Assembly: GCA_937967325.1 (NCBI GenBank) | Contig: CALBSQ010000137.1 | Location: 1-6,080 of the forward strand | DNA from: an uncultured Chloroflexota bacterium | Lineage (GTDB): Bacteria; Chloroflexota; UBA4733 | Reading direction: 5' to 3' | DNA: 6,080 bases | Shown: positions 5,838-6,080 of the stretch, piece after piece | Numbering within the stretch: position 1 is the first letter of the stretch | How the letters are laid out: every line of letters starts with the position of its first letter | Made by a program: the position numbers and the translations under genes | Notes under the pieces: generated by a model | The model's input: the letters and a program-made list of their open reading frames with translations, nothing else | Told to the model about the DNA's origin: nothing | Databases searched by the model: none

Positions 5838-6080
5838 ATGCGCCGCAGAGCTTTTCTTCAGATGGCGGCCATCATGCCCGCGACGGCATTGGTGACACGC
5901 GCGATGCCGGCGCTGGCCGATGGCAACGATGCACAGAGCGCCGGTTGGACGGGCTACACCAACTCCGGCGGCGTTGGCTACAGCTCCGTCTACCTGTATG
6001 GAGGCCCGAGCAGCCAGGGCGCCGTGCTGGCCAGCGTCCCAGTGAATCAGGCTGTCACCGTCGCCGGCTACGCGGCGGGC
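5838..6080 (+). CDS. Exported protein with Tat-like signal and SH3b-like domain (3' end outside window)
   Basis: This is the first 81 residues of a plus-strand gene cut by the window edge. The ATG at 5838 follows GAGGAGA by 5 nt, a strong ribosome binding site. The N-terminus MRRRAFLQMAAIMPATALVT fits a twin-arginine signal (RRxFL), followed by a hydrophobic stretch and a plausible cleavage after ALA (25-27). R21 within the hydrophobic region is unusual. The mature part begins with a Gly/Ser/Asn-rich linker (28-50). From about residue 49, SSVYLYGGPSSQGAVLASVP and then VNQAVTVAGY follow the pattern of a bacterial SH3 domain (hydrophobic strand, GPS turn, V/L x x VP, VTVxG). Such domains bind the cell wall and are often joined to L,D-transpeptidase, amidase or peptidase domains. 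The C-terminal partner, and hence the function, cannot be seen. Confidence 0.8.
   Translation, partial: MRRRAFLQMAAIMPATALVTRAMPALADGNDAQSAGWTGYTNSGGVGYSSVYLYGGPSSQGAVLASVPVNQAVTVAGYAAG

Overview
The window is G+C-rich bacterial DNA, gene-dense and mostly coded on the minus strand. Its core is the tail of a histidine biosynthesis cluster, in transcription order hisH - hisA - hisF - hisIE (right to left, about 3941 down to 1037). All four proteins look intact, with their catalytic residues in place. The bifunctional HisIE, frequent GTG starts, high G+C and a Tat-type secreted protein suit a free-living high-GC bacterium. A Chloroflexota (Thermomicrobia-like) or similar soil/thermal lineage is my best guess, but nothing here fixes the phylum.

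Layout, left to right. 1-109 (minus): the first 36 codons of a gene that leaves the window, unidentified. 112-909 (minus): a 265-residue protein of unknown function, 2 bp from its downstream neighbour and 127 bp after hisIE. 1037-3941 (minus): hisIE, hisF, hisA and hisH. hisIE and hisF overlap by 4 bp and hisA and hisH are 1 bp apart, but hisF and hisA are separated by 118 bp containing several nested inverted repeats. 3999-5627 (minus): a UxaA/GarD-family sugar-acid dehydratase, 57 bp upstream of hisH. 5628-5837: a divergent intergenic region with candidate promoters on both strands and repeated GG(A/T)CCG motifs. 5838-6080 (plus): the start of an exported protein with a Tat-like signal and the beginning of an SH3b-like domain, cut by the window edge.

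How the genes work together. HisIE carries out the second and third steps of histidine synthesis (PR-ATP to PR-AMP to ProFAR). HisA isomerises ProFAR to PRFAR. The HisH-HisF amidotransferase/cyclase converts PRFAR to imidazole glycerol phosphate and AICAR. The UxaA-type enzyme belongs to hexuronate/aldarate breakdown and has no direct biochemical link to histidine; it is codirectional and may or may not be co-transcribed. No RNA genes, CRISPR arrays or insertion sequences were seen. I did not find a clear novel system. The best leads are the 265-residue orphan protein and the structured hisA-hisF spacer.
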